From contig NC_026659.2 of assembly GCF_000004075.3 (NCBI RefSeq), positions 6,200,001-6,264,000 of the forward strand: 64,000 bases of DNA. The letters run 5' to 3'. Positions 13,530 through 23,489 of the stretch are shown one piece after another (within the stretch, counting starts at the first letter, position 1; every line of letters starts with the position of its first letter). The notes below the pieces were generated by a model that saw only the letters and a program-made list of their open reading frames with translations, was not told where the DNA came from and ran no database searches. The position numbers and the translations under genes are program-made. This DNA is from Cucumis sativus (Eukaryota; Streptophyta; Magnoliopsida; Cucurbitales; Cucurbitaceae).

Positions 13530-13790
13530 TCTCCAACCCTATAGAAGCTATAGTAGATTCTGACTCAAGTTAAGATCATCAAGTACTCTGCTTCCATACA
13601 TCAAGTATGTACATTCAACTAGGAGATAATCAAAGGATCAAGTAGTATTCAACTAAAAGAGAATCATATTATCAATATCGGAGATCGCACCACATAACAT
13701 CAAATCAACACAAACACAATATCAATACAAGTTCAACTATACGAAACACGTTTCAATTAGTATATCACTTTGTTATGCTTTCTAAAATTT
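13530..13790 (+). repeat. LTR-like dispersed repeat, copy A
   Basis: Shares a diagnostic order of blocks with copies near 49.7-50.0 kb and 61.4-61.6 kb: a 'cttccatacatcaagtatgt' block, an 'acattcaactaggaga' block, a 'gatcaagta' block and an 'aaatcaacacaaacacaa' block, in the same spacing and orientation. Identity is perhaps 65-75% by eye. Copy B is followed by gypsy gag, so this is best read as a decayed LTR fragment. Confidence 0.6.
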
Positions 13791-14498
13791 CTAACATTTT
13801 TTTTTGGAGAGTGTGTTTTTAAATTTAAAAACTAGTATTATTTTAGATGATAAAAATTTAATATTAAGACATAAGCATAAAACCAAAAGAGTTAGGGAAC
13901 TGAAATATGGTGAAACTAAATTCGAATCAATGATTTTAGTTACACATTTTTCACATTCTTAGCTTAGAAATATTATATGACTTTTATATTATGTATCAAC
14001 GATGGACGACTTATAATTAATATTTGTTACAAACATTCGAACTCTAAAATATATAGTAAAAGACGATAAATTAACTATTTAATCTTATAAAAACCTATCA
14101 TTTTATATAAACAGATATTTTCTACATCAATTATCCAATAGTAATTACTATCACGTTTCTATATATTACTTAAATTTATTTTTCTTCTTTATAGCTTATG
14201 CTTCTTTCAACAATCTTCCATAATATAATATAATTTTAAAATATAATATAATCTTTTAAAAAAATAAATTAAATATTATCATATTTTGATATCTAACTAA
14301 ACTTGAAACATAGAGAATAACTAAAAAAACTATTAAAAGTGAAATATTAATTCTAAATAAAAGTAAAAAATGATGAGATATAACCCTACATTAGATAAAC
14401 ATGAAAATATAATTATTAGACAAATGCTACTATAACTTATATTATTAATTTTATATTTAAAAAAATAACATGGCGTCCACGTGCAACTTACAAACTAG

Positions 14499-14523
14499 TA
14501 TATATATATATATATATATATAT
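14499..14523. repeat. (AT)n microsatellite
   Basis: Perfect alternating TA for about 25 bases. Confidence 0.9.
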
Positions 14524-14699
14524 GCTATTATTAAATCCAAATCCACCAATAATAAGGAGGTGATCACATAGAACAATTGTATTAGATCTTACGTAAAGAA
14601 TATAAAAGAACTTTATGTTCATGAATACACAACAATATATATACAACTATAAAATTATATATATAAACAAATATCAGGAAATTAATGAGCAACTATAAT

Positions 14700-14870
14700 A
14701 TTTTAAAAGAAAATTTTACGAAATATTTATAAACTATAGCAAATTCTATCAGTGATAGTCATTGATATGCTACAGTGATAGGAAATTATTATTGATAGAA
14801 TCCATATATGAAATAAATTTGTAGTGCATGGCAAGTATTGTAGAAAAATATTGCTTATTTGACATATAGT
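14700..14870. repeat. Short dispersed repeat (tatcagtgatag family)
   Basis: Contains 'actatagcaaattctatcag', 'tgatagtcattgatatg' and 'aatattgcttat'. Reverse or partial relatives appear near 61125-61260 ('ctatcactataactatcaat', 'aaaatttgctatatgttgta') and more weakly near 28850-28990. The shared theme 'tagcaaattctatcagtgatag' is typical of small non-autonomous elements in plants. No clear terminal repeats were found. Confidence 0.45.
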
Positions 14871-16297
14871 TGATAGTCTCATCAGAGGCCTCCTTGCATC
14901 TCTATATATTTATTGGAAAATACAAAAGTACCTCTCGCTTTACATTAAATTCTCCACTATATGAATTTATTTTATTGCTTACAACTTCGTTAGATTTCAT
15001 ATCTTACGTAAAAATAGTTGACAAATGATAGATGCATGTAATTGGAAACCTATAATAATTAAAAAATTCAACAAAGTTAAAAATGCAATTACAATCAAAC
15101 CAACATAGTACAAACGATGAAAAGGGAAAAATGAGAAGAAAAAATTTCTCCCCATTGCCACTTTTATAAATTATATATATATATATATAAATAAAGTAAT
15201 AAAATATTTATAGCAAAAATTATTAAAGTTTTTCCTTTAATTTTTTATCTACAAAATCATTTTAAAAAATTATGATATAACAAGAATATATTAAGTTGTT
15301 CAAGTCCTAATTAATGATTTATATAATGACATTCTTTAGTAAATTCTTTTTTATAATATAATTATGATATTTATTTTATTGAATCATATAAAGTGATTTT
15401 TCATATATGCTTTTGTAGATTTTCTTTTTGCTCTATACATGTTGATTCACATTCAGGAAGATCAAATGGATTCAATAAGGATCAAGAAATTTTGAGCTTG
15501 AGAAAGTGATAGAGATGAACCCTAATTGACTATTTCTATGGTTTTGTAGTTTTTCTTTTCCTTTTTTTCTTTAATTTTTGATGTAGATGGTTATTACTAA
15601 CTCATGAAGAAACAATTTATCCTTCAAATTAACCCCAACAATTAAGCTAAGGTTATTACTAACTCGTGAAAAAACAAATCCAATCCAGTATGAATACAAA
15701 AAGTAAGACAGTTTTGTGCATAAGGTAAGGTGTGTCACATATTATTATTCTAATTCTTGTTTACGTTAACTCAAATCTTAGTTCCCATGAGGTATTGTTT
15801 CTAGCTTTTCTTTTTTCCATGAATTTGGTAATAATACACCACCAACTAAAGTTCGTAGAGTCTGATCAGGATCGCCCATGCATACGTATTGATGCCCTCA
15901 TGGCTATAGTTATTTCATCTCTTCTTACTTCAGTTATTCTTTGTATTACTTTTAAAAGAATGGAAGGTGTGATTTCTCATTTAACCAAAACATCCCAATT
16001 CTCACTACTATATATATATATATATAATTCCCATTGCTACATCATCCAATTAAGGATCATAAAATGGAAAAAAGTTAAATCCAAACAAAAAAGTTTCACT
16101 TCTTTCTCATTCTCTCATTTCTGGCTGAACAAAAACACATCAAACTACATTTAGCACCAAACAAATTCCAAACCCCAAACACATGAATAGCCCCCAAAAG
16201 AAAATAACAAAACAAAACACATTAAATCACACATAGAGAGTATAAATTATATATAGAAGTTTAAAATGTATAATATTACTCAATATAATATAATGAT

Positions 16298-16798
16298 CTA
16301 GAGGCATTTCTGAGGGTGGAAAGCCAGTGGCCCGGCGGCGTAAACAGCGGCCCTATAATTGGTGCCGACCACAAATTTTTTCTCGAACCGGAGTGGGGCT
16401 CCAGTGAGACCATAGTTGAGATTGGTTAAAAGGTTACAGTCGGAAAGTGGGGAAGAAACAGGCTTGACTTTACAAGCTTGAAGTGGGTGGTCGAGAACCG
16501 GGTGGTTCATTTGGTACCCAACCAACTCTGCGTAAAAGTAACCATCTTTGTTGGTTTGATACACCTTGTAGAACTTTACTTGGTCGTTATGGTTCTTGCA
16601 AATCACACTGATCTTGGCTCCGCTGATTGGCTTGGCCTCCGTCAACGACCACGTCCCGATTTTCTTGCAGTTTTGGCAGTAGACCAATCCTTCGATTGCC
16701 ATGGAGAGGGGTTTGTGGGGGAGTCGGACAGGGTCGGCGGAAGCAATGTGGAGGAGGAGGAGGAGAAAGGAGAGGGAGAGGAGGTTTTTGGTTGACAT
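16298..16798 (-). CDS. Secreted Ole e 1-like / PAC-domain cell-wall protein
   Basis: 166 aa, single exon. Residues 1-21 form a clear signal peptide (MSTKNLL, a Leu-rich core, then IASA before DP). The mature part is a pollen Ole e 1/PAC domain: GLVYCQNCKK near its start, scattered Cys residues (ICKN, QACKV, SDCNL) and a GPLAFHPQKC ending, as in the C-terminal PAC domain of AGP31-like proteins. Such proteins sit in the extracellular matrix and bind pectin or arabinogalactan glycans. Known members lie in pistil, pollen, root or vascular walls. There is no Pro/His-rich stretch in front of the domain, so this is a stand-alone PAC protein. I chose the ATG at 16798 and not the in-frame one at 16837: it puts the signal peptide at the N-terminus, and a TATA box (about 16848-16860) would place the RNA start near 16820, downstream of the upper ATG. 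Confidence 0.9.
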   Translation of the reverse strand: MSTKNLLSLSFLLLLLHIASADPVRLPHKPLSMAIEGLVYCQNCKKIGTWSLTEAKPISGAKISVICKNHNDQVKFYKVYQTNKDGYFYAELVGYQMNHPVLDHPLQACKVKPVSSPLSDCNLLTNLNYGLTGAPLRFEKKFVVGTNYRAAVYAAGPLAFHPQKCL

Positions 16799-16847
16799 TT
16801 TTGTGTGTATGTGTTTGTTTTCCTTTGATGGGGACAAAGGGAAATGG

Positions 16848-16860
16848 GATTTATATATAT
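16848..16860 (-). promoter_or_regulatory. TATA box of the Ole e 1-like gene
   Basis: Minus-strand TATATATAAATCCC-type sequence about 50-60 bp upstream of the chosen ATG. It would give a transcription start around 16820 and a short leader. A CA dinucleotide tract (ACACACACAC) lies just upstream of it. Confidence 0.55.
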
Positions 16861-17055
16861 ATGTGTGTGTGTGATGGAATCAAGGATTTAGAAGACGTGG
16901 GGGCGACTAATTTTTGAGAAATAATGTTTTTGGTATGTACGTGACACCCACCAATTGCTTTCTTTCTGTTTTCTAAACACAATTTAAATTTAATTTAGTG
17001 TAATAATTATTTTAGTTTATAATCAATATTTTCAACAAAATTATATGCACCTTTA

Positions 17056-17064
17056 CTAGGTAAA
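17056..17064. repeat. Left target-site duplication (9 bp) of the Mutator-like element
   Basis: CTAGGTAAA directly before the terminal GGATTTTT of the element. It is identical to the 9 bases directly after the other end (18590-18598). Confidence 0.85.
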
Positions 17065-17152
17065 GGATTTTTTTTAAAAATAATGTAAAATTTGAAACAT
17101 ATTTCAAAAATAGGGTAGATGCAAAACTATTTTCAAAAATAGGTGTTTTGAG

Positions 17153-17184
17153 GTGAAGTCGTGGACGGGGTACACGACTTCCAT
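17153..17184. repeat. Small palindrome inside the left MULE arm
   Basis: GAAGTCGTG - 9-nt loop - CACGACTTC makes a 9-bp stem. The mirror copy lies in the right arm at about 18472-18502. It is the only GC-rich block in the element. Confidence 0.7.
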
Positions 17185-17824
17185 GCAGTGGACCCCACAT
17201 ACTCTATTTTTTCCTTATTTTTATATTTATACTATACTGGGCCCCACATTTTTTAATTTTCTCATTATTTATATACGTGGGTCCCACACACTTCATTTTT
17301 TCTCATTATTTATATATACATACTCATATATAATATAATATATATATTATACATTTAAATTCTAAAAATATCTTTCTTTATTAAATTAATTTATTTTTTT
17401 TATTTTTTTCTTTATATATATTTAAATATCACAATCTTCAATCTTCAATTTTTCTTATTAAATTCATTTTTCTAATTTAATTTAATTCTTTCTTAATCAA
17501 AATTATACATATATTTTTTTTCCAATTTTCAATTTTTTTAAAAAAATCTCATATATTAACAAAACATGTTATTAAAAATATATTAAACAAATTAAAAGAG
17601 TAATAATAATAATTGAGATAAGTTAAAATTACTAAAAAAAATAATAATAATAACACTTGAAGCCACACACATTGATAATTGAATAAAAAGAAATTCATGT
17701 TTATGGTAAAAGGAAAAAAACAAGAATTGGTTCGATTACAAATTAAATTTAAAAACTTAATGGATAATTTTGAATTGCAAATTTATTGTTATTATTATTT
17801 TTAGAGTACGTTTCAACTTCTTTC

Positions 17825-17996
17825 AATTACTATTATTATTTTTATTTGTTTAATGTATTTTTTAATAACATATTTGGTTAATATATGTGTTTTTTTAAAC
17901 AGAAAATTAGAAAAAGATATATATAATTTTGGTTAAGAAATAATTAAATTAAATTAGAAAAGATGAATTAATAAGAAAATTTGAAGATTGAGATAT

Positions 17997-18005
<9 letters not shown>
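17825..18005. repeat. Third, diverged copy of the MULE arm inside the spacer
   Basis: Blocks such as 'tttatttgtttaatgtattt', 'taataacatatttggttaat', 'aattttggttaagaaa', 'aattaaattaaattagaaaa' and 'gaagattgagatatt' parallel the right arm at 18041-18243 in the same orientation, with more differences than the two arms have from one another. This looks like an internal tandem duplication or the relic of a nested copy. Confidence 0.65.

Positions 18006-18037
<32 letters not shown>
18002..18037. repeat. (TA)n tract separating the internal copy from the right arm
   Basis: About 35 bases of alternating TA at the junction of the spacer copy and the right inverted arm. Confidence 0.85.
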
Positions 18038-18039
<2 letters not shown>

Positions 18040-18589
18040 TATTATTATTATTACTCTTTTAATTTGTTTAATATATTTTTAATAACATGTTTTGTTAATA
18101 TATGAGATTTTTTTTAAAAAAATTGAAAATTGGAAAAAAAATATATGTATAATTTTGATTAAGAAAGAATTAAATTAAATTAGAAAAATGAATTTAATAA
18201 GAAAAATTGAAGATTGAAGATTGTGATATTTAAATATATATAAAGAAAAAAATAAAAAAATAAATTAATTTAATAAAGAAAGATATTTTTAGAATTTGAA
18301 TGTATAATATATATATTATATTATATGTGAGTATGTATATATAAATAATGAGAAAAAATGAAGTGTGTGGGACCCACGTATATAAATAATGAGAAAATTA
18401 AAAAATGTGGGGCCCAGTGTAGTATAAATATAAAAATAAGGAAAAAATAGAGTATGTGGGGGCCACTGCATGGAAGTCGTGTACCCCGTCCACGACTTCA
18501 CCTCAAAACACCTATTTTTGAAAATAGTTTTGCATCTACCCTATTTTTGAAATATGTTTCAAATTTTACATTATTTTTAAAAAAAATCC

Positions 18590-18598
18590 CTAGGTAAA
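18590..18598. repeat. Right target-site duplication (9 bp) of the Mutator-like element
   Basis: CTAGGTAAA directly after the terminal AAAATCC. It matches 17056-17064 exactly. Confidence 0.85.
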
Positions 18599-18599
18599 T

Positions 18600-19264
18600 G
18601 ACTTCATCTTTCTGATTTATGAACATATACTTGAATCTTAAACTACATATATAAGAAATTTCATTAAATTTTTTTTTAACAATGTACAATACAGTCTTCA
18701 ATTGTTGGGTTACATAAAAAATGATAAAAAGACCCGACAACACATTGACATTTATAATTTATATTATAAGCGAAGGTCTAATATTGACATTTTGGAATCT
18801 GAGATATCAAATATAGACTAACTCTAAATCACTTTTAATTCATTTATTAGTGAATTAGGACATGGCCATAGATTACCTTTAATCAGGTCACATCAAATTT
18901 TATAGAATATTCAAGCCCAAATAAAAAGGCATTTCTCAGACTCAAGGGAAGAATAAATCTTCAAAAAAAAAAAAAAAAAAAAACAATTAATTTATTGGTA
19001 GATTGCTTTTAAAAAAAATTGTATCTGTTAATGATATCATTTCTTGAATGAAAATTATTATTATTTAAGATTTATTAAAAATATAAGAACTAAAATTGTG
19101 TGTGTAGGGATAAAATAAAATAACTTGTTATGTATATATTAACAATCTCACATATATACAAGCAAAGCTTCTAAAGTGATGATATCTACATTATCATCCA
19201 GCAAAAAACTACACACAAGATACAGAAATTGTGCTCATACTTGCAACATTCCAGATTCCACACT
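18600..19264. other. Intergenic and 3' flank of the pseudokinase gene
   Basis: AT-rich, with a 21-A run at 18964-18982. The last 100 bases probably belong to the 3' UTR of the receptor-like gene. An 81-codon frame at 18498-18743 reads across the end of the MULE and is not a gene. Confidence 0.5.
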
Positions 19265-22200
19265 TTATCGTCCTTCTGATGCAATCTCGAGCTCGGCCCA
19301 CCAAAGAGGAGAAAGCCTTGGGATCGCTTCATCTGGGGTTATCCCAGTTATTAATCTCAACCTTGAGGTAATGAGCTTCATTGTTGGTCTCTGCTCTGGA
19401 TTGGAATGTAAGCAAGATCTTAGTAACTGACCGATTTGCTCCAACTGCTCTTCCTGGAACGATGTGAGAGTCGGATCTATGAGCTCCTTGAGTGGTTTGT
19501 CCAATTTTAAGTACTGTATGGCCCAGCCTTCAAGTGTACCATTTTGTGCTGAATGGGGGATTCTACCTGTCATTAGTTCTAACAACACTAAACCAAAGCT
19601 GTAAATTTGGCTTTCTGGACCTCCTGATGAAGTGTTTAAGAGATGTCCACTGGTGCAGTTTCGCTCGTTAGCAACGATTTTGTTTTGCAAACTACACTCT
19701 GCAATCTTTGCTGCATAATCCTCGGTCAGATTGACGGCTGATGATGTAAGGTTGAGATGGATTAGCGGTGCACTCTGCTCGTGCAAATATTCAAGAGAGT
19801 AAGCCATTCCCATTACTATTCTCATTCGCATTCTCCAGTTCAAGTGTTCGAATTCTTCATCTGCAAAGCAAAAGAGAAAAAAAAAACAATCAAATTTCTA
19901 CGAAAAGTATAGTAGATTGAATTGAACAAGGTTGTGATTACAAATATGGCGAAAACAACTTCCAACTTCTATGGCATCCTCCAAAGGAATTTTACATAAA
20001 TGTAGAATATCTAGCATTCTATGGTTGATGACAGTATTACTCCAGCCTCCAAACTGGAGCGATAACAACAAGACATAATGTTTTTCAGACAAATGCATAT
20101 TTGAAACACGTATCAGCTTTTTAGACAAATTCATATTCGAAACACTTCTCCAAATAACATAGAATTCAACTTGGTTTTCCACCGCGCCAATGAGCATCTT
20201 CCAAATATTTAACTTAAGTCCATTTTATGGCTGAAATCAACTTCATTATCATAGTATATTCATTTGTCTATAAGCATATAAAGCATATTACATCTGTAAA
20301 TTGAGCTACTTTTCGTCAAACCTGAACTTATCTAGATAGAAACTATCTTATTAAATGGAAAAATGATGGTAAATGAGAATATGGTTTGATACTTACCATG
20401 AAGATGTTCGAATACCGTTCCATTAGGAGCATATTCGAAAACCATCATCCTACTGAAGGGCTCCTCCTCCTCGCAATACCCAATAAGGTTGACAAAGTTC
20501 TTGTGGTTTATTTTCGATAGTGTATCGATCTACAACAAGATAATAAGAAATGTTAGAAATATCAGGCTTGACAAGTCAAAGAGAAAACATGGATCGGTGA
20601 AAGTTATATATCAGCTACCTTTTTCCTGAACTGAGCTTCCAACGCCATGGACCAATCTTTAGACGACTTCACTGAAATGATGTTAACGGCTATTTCAACC
20701 CCACTAGACAATGTCCCTTTATAGACCGGACCAATGGGTGAATAACCAATCACATTACTGAAATCCTCACAAGATACTTCAAGCTCTGATCTTTTCAGCT
20801 TTGGAACACCTGAGAAACACATCCCCAGTTAGAAGCAAGAAGATGCTGCCATAATTGCTATATCTAATCAGTCAACCCACAAAAGGAAGGAGAATAAATC
20901 ATAAAAGGATACTGCCATGATTCTTTCAGATTCTAAAATTTGAGACTAAATACATATTAAAAATGAACACAGTGAAACCATGGAATACTGGTTATATTCC
21001 AATATCTTGATACTTTCACTTCTCAACTGACTAGTAGTTTCATCTAAAGCTAGCCTAATCAGTTCCAAATCGGTAGATCAATCAAAAAGCAAAAACTAAC
21101 CAATTAATGAAACCACTAGATTTTTTGTTCTTTTTTCAGAATGAAGAATACCGGTAACGAATGCTTTCTGAAGCTGTCCGCTTAGTCCCGTCGCCCATGG
21201 TTTGACAGTAGCTTTATTGTTGGTCCAGAGGTAAATGCCAACGGCCAATGCAATAACAAATACTGCAGCCCCTACACTTACTCCTACAACTACACCGACT
21301 GAAGACTTGTTCTTGCCTCCTTGTTGTTTTGAAGAAGGCTGAGGTGAAGGTAGTCCCTCAGGTGCTGCTGGTGGGGTTTTCTCTGAAGGAGCCTTAAATG
21401 AAGGAGGTGGACTGGTTGCATTATTTGACGTAGAGATGCCAGTACCTGGTGGTGGTGGTTGAGAACCTTGAGCTCCCGCTGGTGGTGATGGTGGTGGTGA
21501 ATTTGATGGTGGTCTATCAGAATTGCCACCAGATGGTGATGGTGGAGTTAGAGGAACTACAACTTCTGCAACTCTACCCTGAATTGTCAACTGAGCTTGA
21601 CTAGCCGATGCCCGGAGTTCTCTTCTTCCTCTACTGTCTTTTACTTGAACAGCATCACTAGCAAAAACGAAACACACAATCTAATTAAGATATTTTTCAA
21701 GCAAAATAAACGTTGACAGAATAAGATGAATTGTAGAAAAGCGGGATTTGATTTCAAAAGGATAGGTTTTCGAATGAAGTCATCCATTTATCTTGCACAC
21801 TAAAGTAGTTTTTCATTTCAGTAATCCACAATGACAATTGACTGTAAATAACATTTCAGTCATGGCATTTTCCTTCAAGTTCTTCATTTCGTAAATAAAG
21901 GAATCCTTCTAAACTTAACCCAATGGGCATAAGATTCAGCCTGTGTCAGAACTTAAAATTAACATGTAATAAGATGAATTGGGGTCACAAACCATGACAT
22001 CGATTCCTTGTTGCATAATGATCCTTCCGCTGTATTAGAAAGCTGATTCTCATCAACTTGAAACTCAGAAAGTAGTTGAAGCTGATAAATTTCAGGAGAT
22101 AAGCTACGAAGATCCTTATTGTTATCCAACAGGCTGCATATGTTTACAGAAAACTAAAGTTATTAAGGAGGTGGAGGAGAAAAAGTTAAAGCAAAAAAAA

Positions 22201-23192
22201 CTAACTCTTAATTGGTTGAAGCCAAACATACAGGATTCCAAGTGAAAGATTACTTCCAAGATCAGATGGAAGTGGCCCACAGAAATTGTTATATCCTAAA
22301 TCTAGCACCTCCAGTTCTTCAAGTCCTCCCAATCCTTGAGGGATGGTTCCAGTAAAAGAATTGTTTCGCAAATTACTGCAAGACGAGACAGAACGAAGGT
22401 TTACTACAGTTCGCGGTTGCAGATAGAACAAAAACCAACAAATAAAACAAAAATTGAGATCAAAGAGCTAAGTTATTACATAGATTTTATATGGACTAAG
22501 TTCTTGAGCTCAGGAGTGAGTGTTCCTTCAAGACAAAGATCTTTCAAATTCCTGCATATCATATAATTCCACTTCAAAATCATCTTCAGAGGGAAATTAT
22601 TGGGAAAATTAATACAAGTATGACCACCTAAACAAAACTAACAAAACAATCATCATATTATGATCAAGAATTTATCTGCTTAAGCATAGTAGATAGAGGT
22701 TTTCTAGAATCAAGTTCCAAATTCCAGAAACTTGGGAGGGGGAGAAGAATCAAAACAAAGAAAGATACAAAAGTAGAAAAAGAAAATGAAGAACATACAG
22801 GGATACAACTTTCCCATCTGAGCATTCAACTCCAAACCAAAAGCATGGATTAATATCCTCTTTGTGGTCATTCCAATTTGACAAAACACCAAATGGATCA
22901 TTCACAACTCTCTCCCGGAACTTCAGAAGAGTCAAACCTGCCCAAATGAAAACAAACAAATCAACTTTTTTTTTTTTAAAAAAAAAATCTTCATGAATTT
23001 TCATCAGAAGATTAAAAAGAGCATAAAAGAAAAATCCATGAAACTAGTACAAGAAGATCCATTCCGTTTACCTTCCTCATTCAGCGACCAAGACAAATGA
23101 AAACTCTGAAACAGCAAACTGATTACAACAAACCCATAAACCCCAATTCGAAGCCTGAATCGATGAAAACTCAGATTCTGAACCTTACCCAT
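19265..23192 (-). CDS. LRR receptor-like pseudokinase (MRH1 / MDIS2 / At2g40270 type), nine exons
   Basis: 680 aa. Exons on the minus strand: 23192-23072, 22937-22799, 22551-22480, 22375-22232, 22133-21993, 21657-21152, 20809-20619, 20529-20397, 19860-19265. All are GT-AG and in frame. The order is signal peptide (about 1-36), short LRR region (LTLLKFRERV cap, then LRRs to about residue 200; the 72- and 144-nt exons are typical LRR units), a Pro/Ser-rich outer stretch (240-320), one membrane helix (326-350) and an intracellular kinase fold (385-660). The fold lacks catalytic signatures: the catalytic loop reads HLN at 517-519 instead of HRD, the DFG position reads AEC near 536-538, and the Gly-rich loop is GYSPIGPVYKG. 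It is therefore probably inactive, as known for relatives. Family members act at the plasma membrane in polar growth (root hairs, pollen tubes). The start at 23192 is preferred over the in-frame ATG at 23222 because it begins directly with the MGK...-type leader of the family. Confidence 0.92.
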
Positions 23193-23429
23193 ATCAAAGA
23201 AAGCAACCAAAACCCAAACCAACAGAAACCCAATTGAGTTTTACCGAAATAAGAACACCAACCAAGTCGAAAACTCCAAATCGAGCTCAAGAAAATGGGA
23301 AGAGATGAAAGAAGAAAACAGGGTTCTGATCACAGAAAGCTAAGGCAAACCAACCATCAAAAGGAAACTTTGAATTAAAACGCGTAGTCTAACTTTATTT
23401 CATGTTTGAAGTCTCTATCAAATCAACTG

Positions 23430-23482
23430 AGTCTTTCTTTTTCTTTTCTTTTTTTCTTTTCTTTTTTTCTTTTCTTTTTTTT
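23430..23482. repeat. TTTTC-rich tandem tract upstream of the pseudokinase gene
   Basis: Three imperfect units of about 14 bases (tttttttcttttct) plus flanking T/C runs, about 240 bp upstream of the start codon. On the gene strand it is a polypurine tract. Confidence 0.75.
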
Positions 23483-23489
23483 GAAATTT

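Larger units (their letters stand above)
13800..16240. other. AT-rich intergenic region
   Basis: Includes an (AT)n tract at 14499-14523 and a short dispersed repeat at 14700-14870 (listed separately). A 140-codon open frame on the plus strand at 15732-16154 has two hydrophobic stretches but no homology I recognise, and it ends in a (TA)n-encoded YIYIY run. I do not call it a gene. Confidence 0.5.
17065..18589. mobile_element. Non-autonomous foldback Mutator-like element (MULE)
   Basis: A 1525-bp element whose two ends are long inverted repeats: left arm 17065-17614 and right arm 18038-18589, about 550 bp each. The arms are close to identical. The comparable 61-codon frames in each arm (17153-17338 and its mirror 18316-18501) differ at only three residues. 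The ends are GGATTTTTTTTAAAAATAAT and its complement. The insertion is flanked by a perfect 9-bp duplication CTAGGTAAA (17056-17064 and 18590-18598), the size typical of Mutator elements. The 423-bp spacer has no transposase or other coding sequence. It does contain a diverged third copy of part of the arm and a long (TA)n tract. It must have been mobilised in trans. Near-identical arms point to recent insertion or arm gene conversion. The element lies between the Ole e 1-like gene (upstream side) and the 3' end of the pseudokinase gene. Confidence 0.85.

Noticed and set aside
15732-16154. 140-codon plus-strand open frame with two hydrophobic stretches
   Set aside because: It reads through AT-rich DNA and a (TA)n tract (YIYIY), has no domain or coding-like composition and no promoter context.
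16799-16837. Upstream in-frame ATG for the Ole e 1-like gene
   Set aside because: It would add 13 residues before the signal peptide and would lie upstream of the expected RNA start given the TATA box.
17153-17338. 61-codon frame repeated in mirror form at 18316-18501
   Set aside because: The conservation is explained by the inverted arms of the transposable element; both ends of the frame run into repeat DNA and it has no protein features.
21290-21529. His/Leu-rich 79-codon frame
   Set aside because: Out-of-frame shadow of the Pro/Ser-rich part of the pseudokinase exon 6.
23193-23222. Upstream in-frame ATG for the receptor-like pseudokinase
   Set aside because: It adds ten residues in front of a normal family N-terminus; possible, but less likely.
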